Source: Frankia sp. R82 (GTDB lineage: Bacteria; Actinomycetota; Actinomycetes; Frankiales; Frankiaceae). From it: a DNA stretch of 64,000 nt. Position numbers and translations under genes: made by a program. Below are positions 15,173 to 22,893 of the stretch, one piece after another. The notes below the pieces were generated by a model, which ran no database searches, was not told the origin of the DNA, and was given only the letters and a program-made list of their open reading frames with translations. The stretch spans positions 1 to 64,000 of the forward strand of contig NZ_JAMQQG010000043.1 of assembly GCF_023716925.1 (NCBI RefSeq). The letters run 5' to 3'. Within the stretch, counting starts at the first letter, position 1. Each line of letters begins with the position of its first letter.

Positions 15173-15637
15173 ATGCGTCGCCGTCTGCTGCTGCCCGCGG
15201 TCGGGCTTTTCGCCGCGGCCATAACCAGCTGCCAGCCAGCACCAGTCATCCAGCAAACGGCGGCCACGCCAACCGCCACCCGATCGGCTGCGGCGCCAAC
15301 CTCGCAGGCGCCGACCGTGACCCCGACCTACCAGGAGTCGACCCCACGGCCGCGACCAGCCGCGCAGTCCGTGCCCCCGACGCCGGCCGCCGCCACACAG
15401 CCGCCGCCCTCGGCCGCAACATCCGAGACCCCGCCGGCCGTCACACCGACAGCGACGCCCACCGATCTGTGGGGACACCCCGTTGCAGGGCAGCCATGCC
15501 TCCAGCCCGGCGCCGGCGGCATGGCCGACGACAACGGGAAGAGCCGGTGGATCAACTGTGGGATGGATGGCATCTGGGCGTGGGGTGAAGCCCCGACACC
15601 ATCCCCGACGGCGGCGCGCACGCCCCACACCTCGTAG
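15173..15637 (+). CDS. Pro/Thr-rich lipoprotein, function unknown
   Basis: 154 residues after a strong GGGGGGA ribosome site. The signal peptide RRRLLLPAVGLFAAAITSC ends in a lipobox-like AITSC with Cys 20, so it is probably a membrane-anchored lipoprotein. A long Ala/Pro/Thr linker (22-100) carries a short C-terminal module with two Cys (CLQPGAGG...WINCGMDGIWAWG). In phages, lone lipoproteins often change the lysogen surface or block superinfection; that role is inference. Confidence 0.7.
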   Translation: MRRRLLLPAVGLFAAAITSCQPAPVIQQTAATPTATRSAAAPTSQAPTVTPTYQESTPRPRPAAQSVPPTPAAATQPPPSAATSETPPAVTPTATPTDLWGHPVAGQPCLQPGAGGMADDNGKSRWINCGMDGIWAWGEAPTPSPTAARTPHTS

Positions 15638-15647
15638 CCGGTCGAGG

Positions 15648-16109
15648 TCAGGCGTCCGAGAGCACCTCGGCGTGCGCGGCGGCCACCAGCTCCACCATCC
15701 GCGCCAACTCCTCCGCCGAAAGGCCCTGCCGGCACTCCGGGCCCACCCCGTACACGCGGCTGTGCTCGTCGGCGAGCTGTTTCCCACACCAGCAGCAGCG
15801 GATGGCCAGCGCCGCGAATCGGGCCGACGCAGCATCCGGGTCGGCCTCGATCAGCCGGCGCGCCTCGACCCTCGCGTCGAAGACCCGGTCGAAGTGCTCC
15901 CGGACGAACGCCCGGTAGCCGGGCGGGTCCGCGGCCTTATCGAACGGCACGTCGCGCTTCAGCAGATGCCCCCACCGGTTCCGCCGGGGCGGCCACGGCG
16001 CAAGCTGGCCGGCGGAGCGGGCCGCCCTCGACCGATACCAGTACGACATCCGCGTCCCGTCGAGGGGATCGGGGACGGCGAAGTATCCCGGCTCCTCCCG
16101 ATCACCCAC
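15648..16109 (-). CDS. DUF6011-like zinc-binding protein
   Basis: 153 residues from GTG 16109. The C-terminal part has RFAALAIRCCWCGKQLADEH then SRVYGVGPECRQGLS, the CxxC...GPEC pattern of DUF6011-type domains common in actinophage proteins. The N-terminal part is basic. The start overlaps the upstream gene by 8 bases. Unknown role, likely nucleic-acid linked. Confidence 0.65.
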   Translation of the reverse strand: MGDREEPGYFAVPDPLDGTRMSYWYRSRAARSAGQLAPWPPRRNRWGHLLKRDVPFDKAADPPGYRAFVREHFDRVFDARVEARRLIEADPDAASARFAALAIRCCWCGKQLADEHSRVYGVGPECRQGLSAEELARMVELVAAAHAEVLSDA

Positions 16110-16410
16110 GGCCGGCGCCTTCCGGGGCCGGCGGCTCCGCCTCGGCGGCCGGGCTGCCGACAAAGCCACGGCGGATCTCGTCCTTGTGTCGGTTGTGCCA
16201 GCGGCGCCGGGCCGCTGTCGAATCGAAATGGTCGGACACCTCGCCGCAGCGGCACACCCCGTGTCCGCCATACCGGCCCGGCTCGCCGAGCTGCGGCGTC
16301 GTATCCGTGAGGCTGTACCCGCAGCAGTTCGGAACGGTGAACGCTCGACCCTCGCGCTGCAGGCCGTGGCCAGGGATGGACGTCTGACCCACCCTCGACT
16401 CCTCGGCCAT
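16102..16410 (-). CDS. Cys/His-rich small protein
   Basis: ATG 16410 with AAGGTGGGG upstream; 102 residues. NCCGYSLTD, GHGVCRCGEVSDHFDSTAAR and RRWHNRH suggest a metal-binding fold. It follows ssb by 10 bases in the same leftward operon, which hints at DNA metabolism. Confidence 0.6.
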   Translation of the reverse strand: MAEESRVGQTSIPGHGLQREGRAFTVPNCCGYSLTDTTPQLGEPGRYGGHGVCRCGEVSDHFDSTAARRRWHNRHKDEIRRGFVGSPAAEAEPPAPEGAGRG

Positions 16411-16420
16411 GATCCCCACC

Positions 16421-16927
16421 TTAGAAGGGAGGTGCGTCGGAGTACGCGCCCGCGGGGGCCGCCTGCGACCACGGATCGCCCGCCGCCGACGGCTGCTGGC
16501 CGGCGGGGCCCTGCGCCGGCGCCTGCTGGCCGTACCCCTGCTGCTGCCCGCCGCCCTGGCCCCGCTCAGCCCGGGCCACCCTCGCCGTCGCGTACTTCAG
16601 ACTCGGACCCACCTCGTCGACGTCCATCTCGATGACGGTGCGCTTCTCGCCCTCGCGGGTCTCGAACGACCGCTGCTTCAACCGGCCGGTCACGATCACC
16701 CGCATGCCCTTGCGCAGCGACTCGGCGACATGCTCCGCCGGCTGCCGCCAGAGCGAGCAGCGCATGAATAGCGGATCCGCATCGCGCCACTCGTTCGTCT
16801 GCTTGTCGAATGTCCGTGGGGTCGACGCCACGGTGAAGTTCGCGACCGCAGCACCGTTCGGCGTGAACCGCAGTTCGGGATCGGCAACCAGGTTGCCCAC
16901 TACAGTGATCGTCGTCTCTCCGGCCAT
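16421..16927 (-). CDS. ssb: single-stranded DNA-binding protein
   Basis: 168 residues. OB fold (1-110): [60 protein letters not shown] and [21 protein letters not shown] Gly/Gln-rich linker and the tail DAPPF follow; the tail resembles the acidic DDDIPF tip that recruits partner proteins but is shortened in acidic residues. SSB coats ssDNA during replication. It sits directly downstream of the primase-helicase and initiator genes, forming a replication operon. Confidence 0.95.
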   Translation of the reverse strand: MAGETTITVVGNLVADPELRFTPNGAAVANFTVASTPRTFDKQTNEWRDADPLFMRCSLWRQPAEHVAESLRKGMRVIVTGRLKQRSFETREGEKRTVIEMDVDEVGPSLKYATARVARAERGQGGGQQQGYGQQAPAQGPAGQQPSAAGDPWSQAAPAGAYSDAPPF

Positions 16928-16938
16928 TTCTCTACTCC

Positions 16939-18729
16939 TCAACTCGCATTCGTGCCGTGAATCCACGACACGTTGCTGCTCTCGTCCGCCTCATAGGACC
17001 GGTCCTGTCGAGGTGGGTTCACCTTCAGCACCTCGATCGAGCTCTCCACCTCCTCTTCGCTCCACAGCGGCTGCCACGGCCAGCGCGCCCCCCACTTCAT
17101 CGCCATCGGCCAATCCCGCTCGTCGCGGTCCCCGCGGAACCGGCCCAACGTCAGCAGGCGGTTCGTCGGATCGTCCGGGTGGGGTACGAGCTTGATGCCG
17201 AACTCGGGCCAGCGTGACCACACCCCGGAGTTCATCGGCCGAAGGTTCCGCCCCCCTCCGGTGTCCAGGGGTGCGTGGGTTTCGAGCCACAGGGCCGTAC
17301 CGAAGGTGGCCCGGATGTTGTCGAGGATCCGCGCCACCTCCCCGTTGATCGTTTCCGCCTTTTCGCCGTTCTCGAGGAAGCTTTTGTACAGCGGGCCGAG
17401 GCAGATCAGGTCCGGCTCGGTCATTTCGCACACCTGGTGCAGCGCCTTCAGTTCCGAGCCGGACCGCAGATCAATGCCCGCCGGTTGTGTCCACAGCCAG
17501 CAGCGGCCCGTCTCGTAGGCACGTTCCATCTCCACCGCGCGAACAATGTTTCGAGTTTTCCGTCGAATGTTCCTCGGAGGGTTCTCCAGATCCACGATCA
17601 ACGTGCGGACCGGTGGGATCTGCTCGAACGTAAACGGGTGAATTCCCTGTGCTGCCATAATAGCAACCTGGCGGGCCATCTGTGTCTTCCCCGCACCTTC
17701 CGGGGCGACAATGACAACCCGGTCCATGCGCTCGAGAAGGCCCGGGATAAGCCAGTCGAACTCCTCCTCCGCAGTGGAGATGAACGAGTGCAGCTCATGC
17801 AGGCCGGTGATTTCCGCTTCGGGGACGTCCAGGCCGGTGACGAGCTCTCGGACGTAGGTCATCGCCTGCTTCGATGTGCGCTTCGGGTCGTTCGCCGCCG
17901 CGGCGATCTGCCCAGCGAGGGCCATCAGCGCGGCCCCCATCAGCTGCCGCTCCGTCGACGGCCCGGACGGCGCCTCCTCCGGGATCAGCCGGCCGAGGTC
18001 CCGGACATCGCGGCCGGCAGCGAGATGGTCGTGGAGATCCTTGTGGTCCGGTGGGATCCACAGGTGCACCGTGGCCGCGTACTCGGCGACCTGGTCGGCG
18101 ACGGCCTGGGCGTGGAGCCGGCCCGGGTCGTCGTTGTCGGCGACGACGTGCACCGTCGCACCCTTGAAGATCTTCGAGTAGTCGCGGCGCCATTTCCCGG
18201 CGCCCTGCGCGTTCGTGGTCGCAACCCAGCCGGCCCGTTCGGCGGCGTGGACGTCTTTCTCCCCCTCGCAGATGATCACCGGCTGGCCGGCGGCGACCGC
18301 GGCGAGGACCTTCGGGAGCCGGTAGATCGGCGGGGTGGCGCCGCCGAGCCCCCACGTCCACTGGGAGCCGTCCCAGTGCTGCTGGCGGAACGTCTTCGGC
18401 ACGAACCGGAGGACGCGGATCGTCGGCTGACCGTCGGCGGTCTCGTAGACGTACGTGGCCGTCGGCGTTCCCAGACCCTTCGTTTCCCGAGGTGGGAACA
18501 GGTCGGCCATAGACAGCCCTGCGGCGGCGAGCACCGAGTCGGTGTCGCAGCCGCGATGGCACTGGATCAGCACGTGCCCGTCGGGGTTGACTCCGATCGA
18601 CAGGGACGGGTCTCGGTCGCCGTTGGCGTGGGCCTCGGTGGGGCAGCGGGCCGCCCAGCCGGTTCCGGAGCTGCGGGTGCCGTGGAAGTGTTCGAGGACG
18701 CGGGCGATCGGCCCGTCGGCGGCGCTCAT
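16939..18729 (-). CDS. primase-helicase fusion: zinc, Toprim and RecA-fold domains
   Basis: 596 residues. An N-terminal zinc-type region ([20 protein letters not shown], then CHRGC) resembles the CHC2 part of primases. A Toprim fold (about 135-215) has [18 protein letters not shown] and [21 protein letters not shown] RecA/DnaB-type ATPase has Walker [11 protein letters not shown] (about 338-347), [11 protein letters not shown] and [12 protein letters not shown]. Such proteins prime and unwind DNA for phage or plasmid replication. The start overlaps the initiator stop (ATGA). An open upstream extension to 18954 is Arg-rich noise inside the initiator gene. Confidence 0.93.
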   Translation of the reverse strand: MSAADGPIARVLEHFHGTRSSGTGWAARCPTEAHANGDRDPSLSIGVNPDGHVLIQCHRGCDTDSVLAAAGLSMADLFPPRETKGLGTPTATYVYETADGQPTIRVLRFVPKTFRQQHWDGSQWTWGLGGATPPIYRLPKVLAAVAAGQPVIICEGEKDVHAAERAGWVATTNAQGAGKWRRDYSKIFKGATVHVVADNDDPGRLHAQAVADQVAEYAATVHLWIPPDHKDLHDHLAAGRDVRDLGRLIPEEAPSGPSTERQLMGAALMALAGQIAAAANDPKRTSKQAMTYVRELVTGLDVPEAEITGLHELHSFISTAEEEFDWLIPGLLERMDRVVIVAPEGAGKTQMARQVAIMAAQGIHPFTFEQIPPVRTLIVDLENPPRNIRRKTRNIVRAVEMERAYETGRCWLWTQPAGIDLRSGSELKALHQVCEMTEPDLICLGPLYKSFLENGEKAETINGEVARILDNIRATFGTALWLETHAPLDTGGGRNLRPMNSGVWSRWPEFGIKLVPHPDDPTNRLLTLGRFRGDRDERDWPMAMKWGARWPWQPLWSEEEVESSIEVLKVNPPRQDRSYEADESSNVSWIHGTNAS

Positions 18730-19619
18730 CGGTAGACCACGCCGGCGTCCCAGGCGAGCTGGGTGGTTGCTGCTCGGCGTCGGGCCTGCTGCCCGATCCG
18801 GCCGCGGTCGATGTCGTCGCGGACCCAGTTCCGCCAGGCGGCCTGCCAGTCCTTCTTCGCGGCGTTCCGGCCGGAGGCAGCCGCCCAGTAGTCGCGGAAG
18901 CGGGCCAGGGTGCGGATCGCCTCGTCGCGGGTCACGCCCTGCTCGAGCGTCCACTCGGCCATGCGCTCGGACGGTTTCCAGTCCTGCGGGAGGCGGGTGG
19001 CCCGCTTCGAGTCGGACGTGGGGATCGGGATGACCTTCGCGTCCGGGGCCTCCTCGGCGGTCTGGGCCGGAGGGGTTTCCTCGCGTGTGTGTGCGTTCGC
19101 GTGCGCGGACACATCCCGAAGGGATGGGTCTTGGTTTGACTCCGTAGGAGTCATGGGTGGTTTAGATGTACTTGGTTTGGGTGACATGGGTGTCACCCCG
19201 TTCTGGACACCGGTGTCACCCCGTTCCGACGCCGATGTCACCCCGTTCTTGCCGATCGGGGTGGCGCTAGTGTCACCCCGCTTGCCGGGTGGGCGTCCTG
19301 AACGGGGTGACGTTTTGTCGTGCCGTTCCCGGCGCATGGACATGTTCAAGTCCCACACCACCGGGCGGCGGTCGGGCGGGTAGTGGGAGACGTGGGCCTG
19401 GTCGCCACGAGATATCAGTCCGCGCTCTTCAAGGCTGCTTAGGTGCCGCTGCACGGTCCGCTCGTGGACCTCGATGTCCTCGGCGATGTTGGGGACGGAG
19501 GGGAATGCGTGACGGCCGTCGCGGTCGGCCTGCTCGGCGAGACGGACGAGAATCAGGCGGGCAGTCGGGTCTCCTGCGGGGGCGTCGTAGAGGGCCCAGG
19601 AGACGGCAGTGGTGCTCAC
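18726..19619 (-). CDS. replication initiator-like helix-turn-helix protein carrying internal iterons
   Basis: 297 residues. The N-terminal winged helix (about 1-75) has HAFPSVPNIAEDIEVHERTV and QRHLSSLEERGLISRGDQAH. A variable hydrophilic linker (100-200) includes GDT/GVT repeats. The C-terminal helical domain (RATRLPQDWKPSERMAEWTL..., WAAASGRNAAKKDWQAAWRN) is like DnaD/phage replication proteins. The linker DNA holds iteron-like repeats, the arrangement of lambda gene O, where the initiator binds an origin inside its own gene. Overlaps primase-helicase downstream. Confidence 0.85.
   Translation of the reverse strand: MSTTAVSWALYDAPAGDPTARLILVRLAEQADRDGRHAFPSVPNIAEDIEVHERTVQRHLSSLEERGLISRGDQAHVSHYPPDRRPVVWDLNMSMRRERHDKTSPRSGRPPGKRGDTSATPIGKNGVTSASERGDTGVQNGVTPMSPKPSTSKPPMTPTESNQDPSLRDVSAHANAHTREETPPAQTAEEAPDAKVIPIPTSDSKRATRLPQDWKPSERMAEWTLEQGVTRDEAIRTLARFRDYWAAASGRNAAKKDWQAAWRNWVRDDIDRGRIGQQARRRAATTQLAWDAGVVYR
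19104..19311. other. candidate replication origin with iterons inside the initiator gene
   Basis: Direct repeats (G/A)TGTCACCCCGTTC at 19190-19203, 19213-19226, 19235-19248 and 19270-19283 (the last with a two-base change), spaced 23, 22 and 35 bases, plus an inverted copy GAACGGGGTGAC at 19300-19311. Adjacent is a comparatively AT-rich stretch (19125-19185) with the dyads GACTCC-GTA-GGAGTC (19138-19152) and CATCCC-GAA-GGGATG. Two-turn spacing and an AT-rich neighbour are the hallmarks of iteron origins. The role is inferred. Confidence 0.65.
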
Positions 19620-19984
19620 TGGCCACCGGCCCGACGCGCGTTGATGTCGACGACGTCGCGGCCTTCAAGGACGAGGATTGCCCGCTCGGCGGATCCGTCC
19701 CCCCCATGGGACAGGATGGAGATCGCCACGCTGATGCGGGTCTGGAGTTTTCCTGCGGCGCCGTCGAGTGCCCGCCGGCGCCATTCCTCCGCGTTCTGCC
19801 GTTCGATGCCGAGCTGGCGGTGCAGCTTGTCCATGCCGCGGGCGGCGGCATCTCTCATGCTGCTTTGCGCGGCGAGGTCGTAGCGGGCCTGATAGCACTG
19901 GTCTTCGGTCAGGCACTCGGCGCGCAGGGATTCTGGTTCCCCGTCACAGTTCTGGGCGTCGGGGTGCGGATTTGGATCAGGCAT
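19616..19984 (-). CDS. unknown 122-residue protein heading the replication operon
   Basis: MPDPNPHPDAQNCDGEPESL starts a mostly helical protein with a probable coiled-coil (DLAAQSSMRDAAARGMDKLH, RQLGIERQNAEEWRRRALDG). Its stop overlaps the initiator start. Possibly a replication accessory; no family recognised. Confidence 0.65.
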   Translation of the reverse strand: MPDPNPHPDAQNCDGEPESLRAECLTEDQCYQARYDLAAQSSMRDAAARGMDKLHRQLGIERQNAEEWRRRALDGAAGKLQTRISVAISILSHGGDGSAERAILVLEGRDVVDINARRAGGQ

Positions 19985-20037
19985 GATAGCCTTTCGTTAG
20001 TTGCATGTTGTGGTCCGAGCTGCTAACTCGGATGGCG

Positions 20038-20082
20038 GCGAGAAGCCCGACCGGTTGCCCCCCTTCCGGTCGGGCTTCTCGC
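20038..20082. terminator. strong 17-bp hairpin terminator
   Basis: Arms GCGAGAAGCCCGACCGG (20038-20054) and its exact complement (20066-20082), 11-base loop, followed on the plus strand by TTTTAC. It lies 3 bases beyond the stop of the leftward HNH gene, so it ends that transcript; the T-run suits the plus direction too. Confidence 0.85.
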
Positions 20083-20084
20083 TT

Positions 20085-20510
20085 TTACGAGGCCATTCGC
20101 GCCTGCCAGGACGGGATGAGCCAGCCCGCGGCCGTGGCCCCTACCGGGTCGACGTGGTGGATGTGGTCGTGATGCCGCCGACAGATCAACTTGATGTTGT
20201 TCGGGTCGACGATGGATCCTCCGCGGGCCCGCGAGAGCGGTTCGTGCGCATCCACCGGGCCGCCGCAGGGCACCGCGGGGAACGCGCCGGCGGCCGGGCA
20301 GCGGTCGGCCGGCTCGACGTCGGCGGCCAGGGCGGCCAGGGCGGCGACGACCTGGCCGCGCTGCCGGTTCTCGGCCCGCCGCTTCGCGGAGACCGGCTGT
20401 AGCCGTCCGCTCCGGGTGAAGGGCGCGCCCTGCTGGAGTCCGCCGCTGGCGGTCAGTGGGGTGCGTCGGGTGGGCCCTCCGGTGCGGGCGAGGGGCTGTG
20501 AGCGTCTGAT
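20085..20510 (-). CDS. HNH endonuclease, start codon unclear
   Basis: The frame is open from 20534 and encodes RRSQPLARTGGPTRRTPL..., PVSAKRRAENRQR, CPAAG, then PCGGPVDAHEPLSRARGGSI and NNIKLICRRHHDHIHHV: a standard phage HNH protein with all metal and His residues. No ATG, GTG or TTG precedes the conserved N-terminus. The best candidate is an ATC at 20510 after GAAGGGGGCACC. The coordinates use that codon. A GTG at 20273 would remove the first CxxC side. Likely acts with packaging or recombination, but no terminase is present. Confidence 0.65.
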   Translation of the reverse strand: MRRSQPLARTGGPTRRTPLTASGGLQQGAPFTRSGRLQPVSAKRRAENRQRGQVVAALAALAADVEPADRCPAAGAFPAVPCGGPVDAHEPLSRARGGSIVDPNNIKLICRRHHDHIHHVDPVGATAAGWLIPSWQARMAS

Positions 20511-20541
20511 GGTGCCCCCTTCGGCTCCGGTCTCCTACAGG

Positions 20542-20556
20542 ATGTTCCATGAACAT
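20542..20556. promoter_or_regulatory. inverted repeat operator ATGTTC-CAT-GAACAT
   Basis: A perfect 6-bp dyad with 3-base spacer whose half-site (GGAACA/TGTTCC) recurs at 20690-20707 and 58144-58190. It lies just upstream of the leftward HNH gene. Likely a site for the element's repressor. Confidence 0.5.
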
Positions 20557-20680
20557 ACCTGCTGTCGAGCGGATCGGGGGCTAGCGGGTCGCGTCCTGGC
20601 TGTCGCTCGGCGCGCTCGCGGGTGCCGATGATGCTTGTTGCTGCAGGTCATCGCGCTGGTGACGGAGGTGCGCGGCAGGC

Positions 20681-20710
20681 TTGACAAATCATGGAACAAC
20701 ATGGAACCTG
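20681..20710 (+). promoter_or_regulatory. promoter of the rightward block overlapped by a repeated operator
   Basis: A perfect TTGACA -35 (20681-20686) is followed by ATGGAACAACATGGAAC (20690-20706), two TGGAAC units 9 bases apart, then a poor -10 candidate (AACCTG or further down GATGTT). The same arrangement, TTGACT then TGGAACAGAATGGAAC, occurs upstream of the gene at 58135. Binding here would block the long rightward operon starting at 20748. Confidence 0.6.
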
Positions 20711-20747
20711 ATGTTAGGCGTCGCTGGACGCCAGCAAGGGGGGCTTC

Positions 20748-21317
20748 ATGATCGACACCACTGACATTGCAGACCTGTACGAGCCGTGGATCACCGCGGT
20801 CCGCGGCGGCCAGGCCGGCATTGAACGGCTGCTCGTCGAGCAGCCCGACCTGGGCACGCCCGAGCAGATCGTCCGCGACGTCCTCACCGTCGTCGCCCCT
20901 GCGATCACCAACCCGGAGCTCCGCGAGGCCACGCTGCAGGCGGCCCGGGACGTCCAGGCCGCGCTCGACCGGCAGGCCACCACCGCCGCGCCGGGCCTGG
21001 CCCGCAGCCGCGCCGGACGGGCTCTGCTCGTCACCGGCCCCGCCGGAGCCATCGAAGCCGAACGGTTCGACGAAGCACAGCTGTTTGCCCGGGTGCGGGT
21101 CCACTCCCGCCCGGCCGGCGGCCAGGTCCACTACTGCGAGCGTTGCCCGGAAGGCTGCGCCCGTGGCTCCTGGCACCTCGGCGCAGGCTTCACCGCCTCG
21201 AATGCGGCGTTCGCCCAGGAGCTGGCCGCCGGCGTCTTCTACGACGAGGAGGCCACCTACCGGCTGCTGGAGGGCCTGTACGGCGAGTTTTTCGCCGGGT
21301 CGGCGGTCGCCGCATGA
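20748..21317 (+). CDS. unknown protein, first gene of the rightward operon
   Basis: 189 residues, preceded by AAGGGGGGCTTC. It is helical at the N-terminus, with HYCERCPEGCARGSWHLGAG (CxxC...C) near residue 126-140 and a C-terminal helix. No known family. Its position directly behind the operator-covered promoter suggests an early gene. Confidence 0.7.
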   Translation: MIDTTDIADLYEPWITAVRGGQAGIERLLVEQPDLGTPEQIVRDVLTVVAPAITNPELREATLQAARDVQAALDRQATTAAPGLARSRAGRALLVTGPAGAIEAERFDEAQLFARVRVHSRPAGGQVHYCERCPEGCARGSWHLGAGFTASNAAFAQELAAGVFYDEEATYRLLEGLYGEFFAGSAVAA

Positions 21318-21775
21318 GCGCCGACCAGATACCGGCCGACCTGTACCCGGCCGACACCAAGGAGTGGACCGACCTCGGGTTCACCCTCGGACGGCCGGTC
21401 ACCGGGAACCCGCTGTTCCGCCACGTCACCCTGCCGAACGGCTGGGCCTGGCGCGAATCCGACAGCCAGCCGAACTCCTCGACCATCGTCGACGAGCGAG
21501 GCCTGGTCCGCGTGGCGGTCGAGCGCAGCCCGAAGGGCCGGGCCGCAACAGCAAGCCTGATCAACGTCGGCTATGTCGTCGCAACCGTCGCGATCTACAA
21601 CGGCAGTGCGATCCCCTGGGCGACGCTGACCCGCGACGAGCAGACCTTGGCTGCCGCCACGCTCGAGACGTATATCGCGCAGTCCGGCCGGCACCCGGAG
21701 TTCATCGACAAGCACCTGCGCCACGCGAAGACGCTGGCCGATTCCGCGCCGATGTTTCCCGCGGGGGCGCAGTGA
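21314..21775 (+). CDS. unknown 153-residue protein
   Basis: ATG 21314 overlaps the previous stop. MSADQIPADLYPADTKEWTD begins a mixed protein with WAWRESDSQPNSSTIVDERG and AAATLETYIAQSGRHPEFID. No domain recognised. Coupled by ATGA and GTGA overlaps to both neighbours. Confidence 0.65.
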   Translation: MSADQIPADLYPADTKEWTDLGFTLGRPVTGNPLFRHVTLPNGWAWRESDSQPNSSTIVDERGLVRVAVERSPKGRAATASLINVGYVVATVAIYNGSAIPWATLTRDEQTLAAATLETYIAQSGRHPEFIDKHLRHAKTLADSAPMFPAGAQ

Positions 21776-21957
21776 CCAGCGGCGGCGCTGCGGCGGTTCC
21801 CTGCGGCGGTTCGTTCCCGAACCCCGACCAGTCGCATCCGCTGCTGCTGGGCACGTACGGCCGGCTGACCGGGACCGGCCGCTGTCTGAGCTGCCTGCGC
21901 CAGGCAGACGACCCGATCCATGACGTTGACGTTCCTGCCTATGGAGGCAACCAGTGA
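21772..21957 (+). CDS. 61-residue CxxC microprotein
   Basis: GTG 21772. VTSGGAAAVPCGGSFPNPDQ, then GTGRCLSCLRQADD. One C plus CLSC suggests metal binding. Overlap of 4 bases on both sides. Confidence 0.55.
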   Translation: MTSGGAAAVPCGGSFPNPDQSHPLLLGTYGRLTGTGRCLSCLRQADDPIHDVDVPAYGGNQ

Positions 21958-22247
21958 CCAGCACCAACAACGACTTTGCCGCCGGCAGGGTCGCCACCGG
22001 CGCCAACTACCTCGACAAGCTCACCAAATCTCAGGGGTGGGCGAACCGCATCGACCCCGAGCAGGATGTCTACGACCAGGTGATCAACCTGTCGCTTGAC
22101 CTGATCGAGGGGCGGAGTATCGCCTTCTACCAGGCCTTCGGCCTCGAGCGTGACCCGGTGCATGGCATCACCGACGCCGATCTGGACCGGCTGTGGAAAA
22201 TCGAGGTCGACAAGCGTCGCGGGACGCGCGGGCGGTCTGGCCGATGA
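21954..22247 (+). CDS. unknown 97-residue protein
   Basis: GTG 21954. VTSTNNDFAAGRVATGANYL then DQVINLSLDLIEGRSIAFYQ: helical, acidic, with a basic end (DKRRGTRGRSGR). Overlaps both neighbours. Unknown. Confidence 0.6.
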   Translation: MTSTNNDFAAGRVATGANYLDKLTKSQGWANRIDPEQDVYDQVINLSLDLIEGRSIAFYQAFGLERDPVHGITDADLDRLWKIEVDKRRGTRGRSGR

Positions 22248-22660
22248 GCTACGAGATCCGCCGGGTCGCCCTCGACTGGCTGCATCCTCGTGACGGCCGC
22301 TACCCGAACGGCAAGCCCCGCTACATCGGCCTGTTCGACGGCCCCTCCTACCACGAGCAGGTGGAGTACGCCCGCGAACACGGCGAGCCCGCCCCGAACC
22401 CGGCCGACTACATGCCGACGTGGGATGAGAGCACGCCGCTCGGCTGGTGCCTGTACGAAACGGTGACCGAGGGCACCCCGGTCAGCCCGGTGTTCAAGAC
22501 CGAACGGGCGTTCGAGGACTGGTTGGTGTCCGAGCGGCAGATGACCCGCCCGGGTGCCCGGGAGCTCATCAAGCGCGGCTGGGTGGCAACAGGGTTCAGC
22601 GTCGGCGGCCGGTACATGACCGGTCTGGAGTTCATGGACCGCCATGCGGGCCGGTCATGA
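22244..22660 (+). CDS. unknown 138-residue protein
   Basis: ATG 22244. MSYEIRRVALDWLHPRDGRY, YIGLFDGPSYHEQVEYAREH and SPVFKTERAFEDWLVSERQM show a compact alpha/beta protein. Homologous-looking proteins occur in actinophages, but I know no assigned function. Confidence 0.65.
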   Translation: MSYEIRRVALDWLHPRDGRYPNGKPRYIGLFDGPSYHEQVEYAREHGEPAPNPADYMPTWDESTPLGWCLYETVTEGTPVSPVFKTERAFEDWLVSERQMTRPGARELIKRGWVATGFSVGGRYMTGLEFMDRHAGRS

Positions 22661-22893
22661 GCGCCCACCGTCGCCGTCACGTCTCGCCGCTCCGCGTTGC
22701 CGCCGCCGGCGCCGCGTTCTCCGCCGCGGTCGCAGGTGTCACAGCCGCCGGTAGCTCGGGCCGTCCGCCTGCCGTCGAGTCCACGGTTGTGCCGGTGAGG
22801 TCCACGGTTGTGCCGGTGAGGATGTGGGACCCACGGCCCTCGGGCCCCGCTGGTGGGGATCTGATTGCCATCGCGTTCGGGGAGCGCCACTGA
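22657..22893 (+). CDS. small protein with signal-like N-terminus and an internal duplication
   Basis: 78 residues. The basic N-terminus MSAHRRRHVSPLRVAAAGAA is followed by FSAAVAGVTAAGSSG, resembling a signal or membrane segment. An exact 21-bp tandem duplication (22779-22799 and 22800-22820) encodes STVVPVRSTVVPVR. Overlaps both neighbours by 3-4 bases. Confidence 0.55.
   Translation: MSAHRRRHVSPLRVAAAGAAFSAAVAGVTAAGSSGRPPAVESTVVPVRSTVVPVRMWDPRPSGPAGGDLIAIAFGERH

Noticed and set aside
9193-20510. Two HNH genes as evidence for a packaging module
   Set aside because: HNH proteins often sit beside terminases, but no terminase-like product follows or precedes either gene here.
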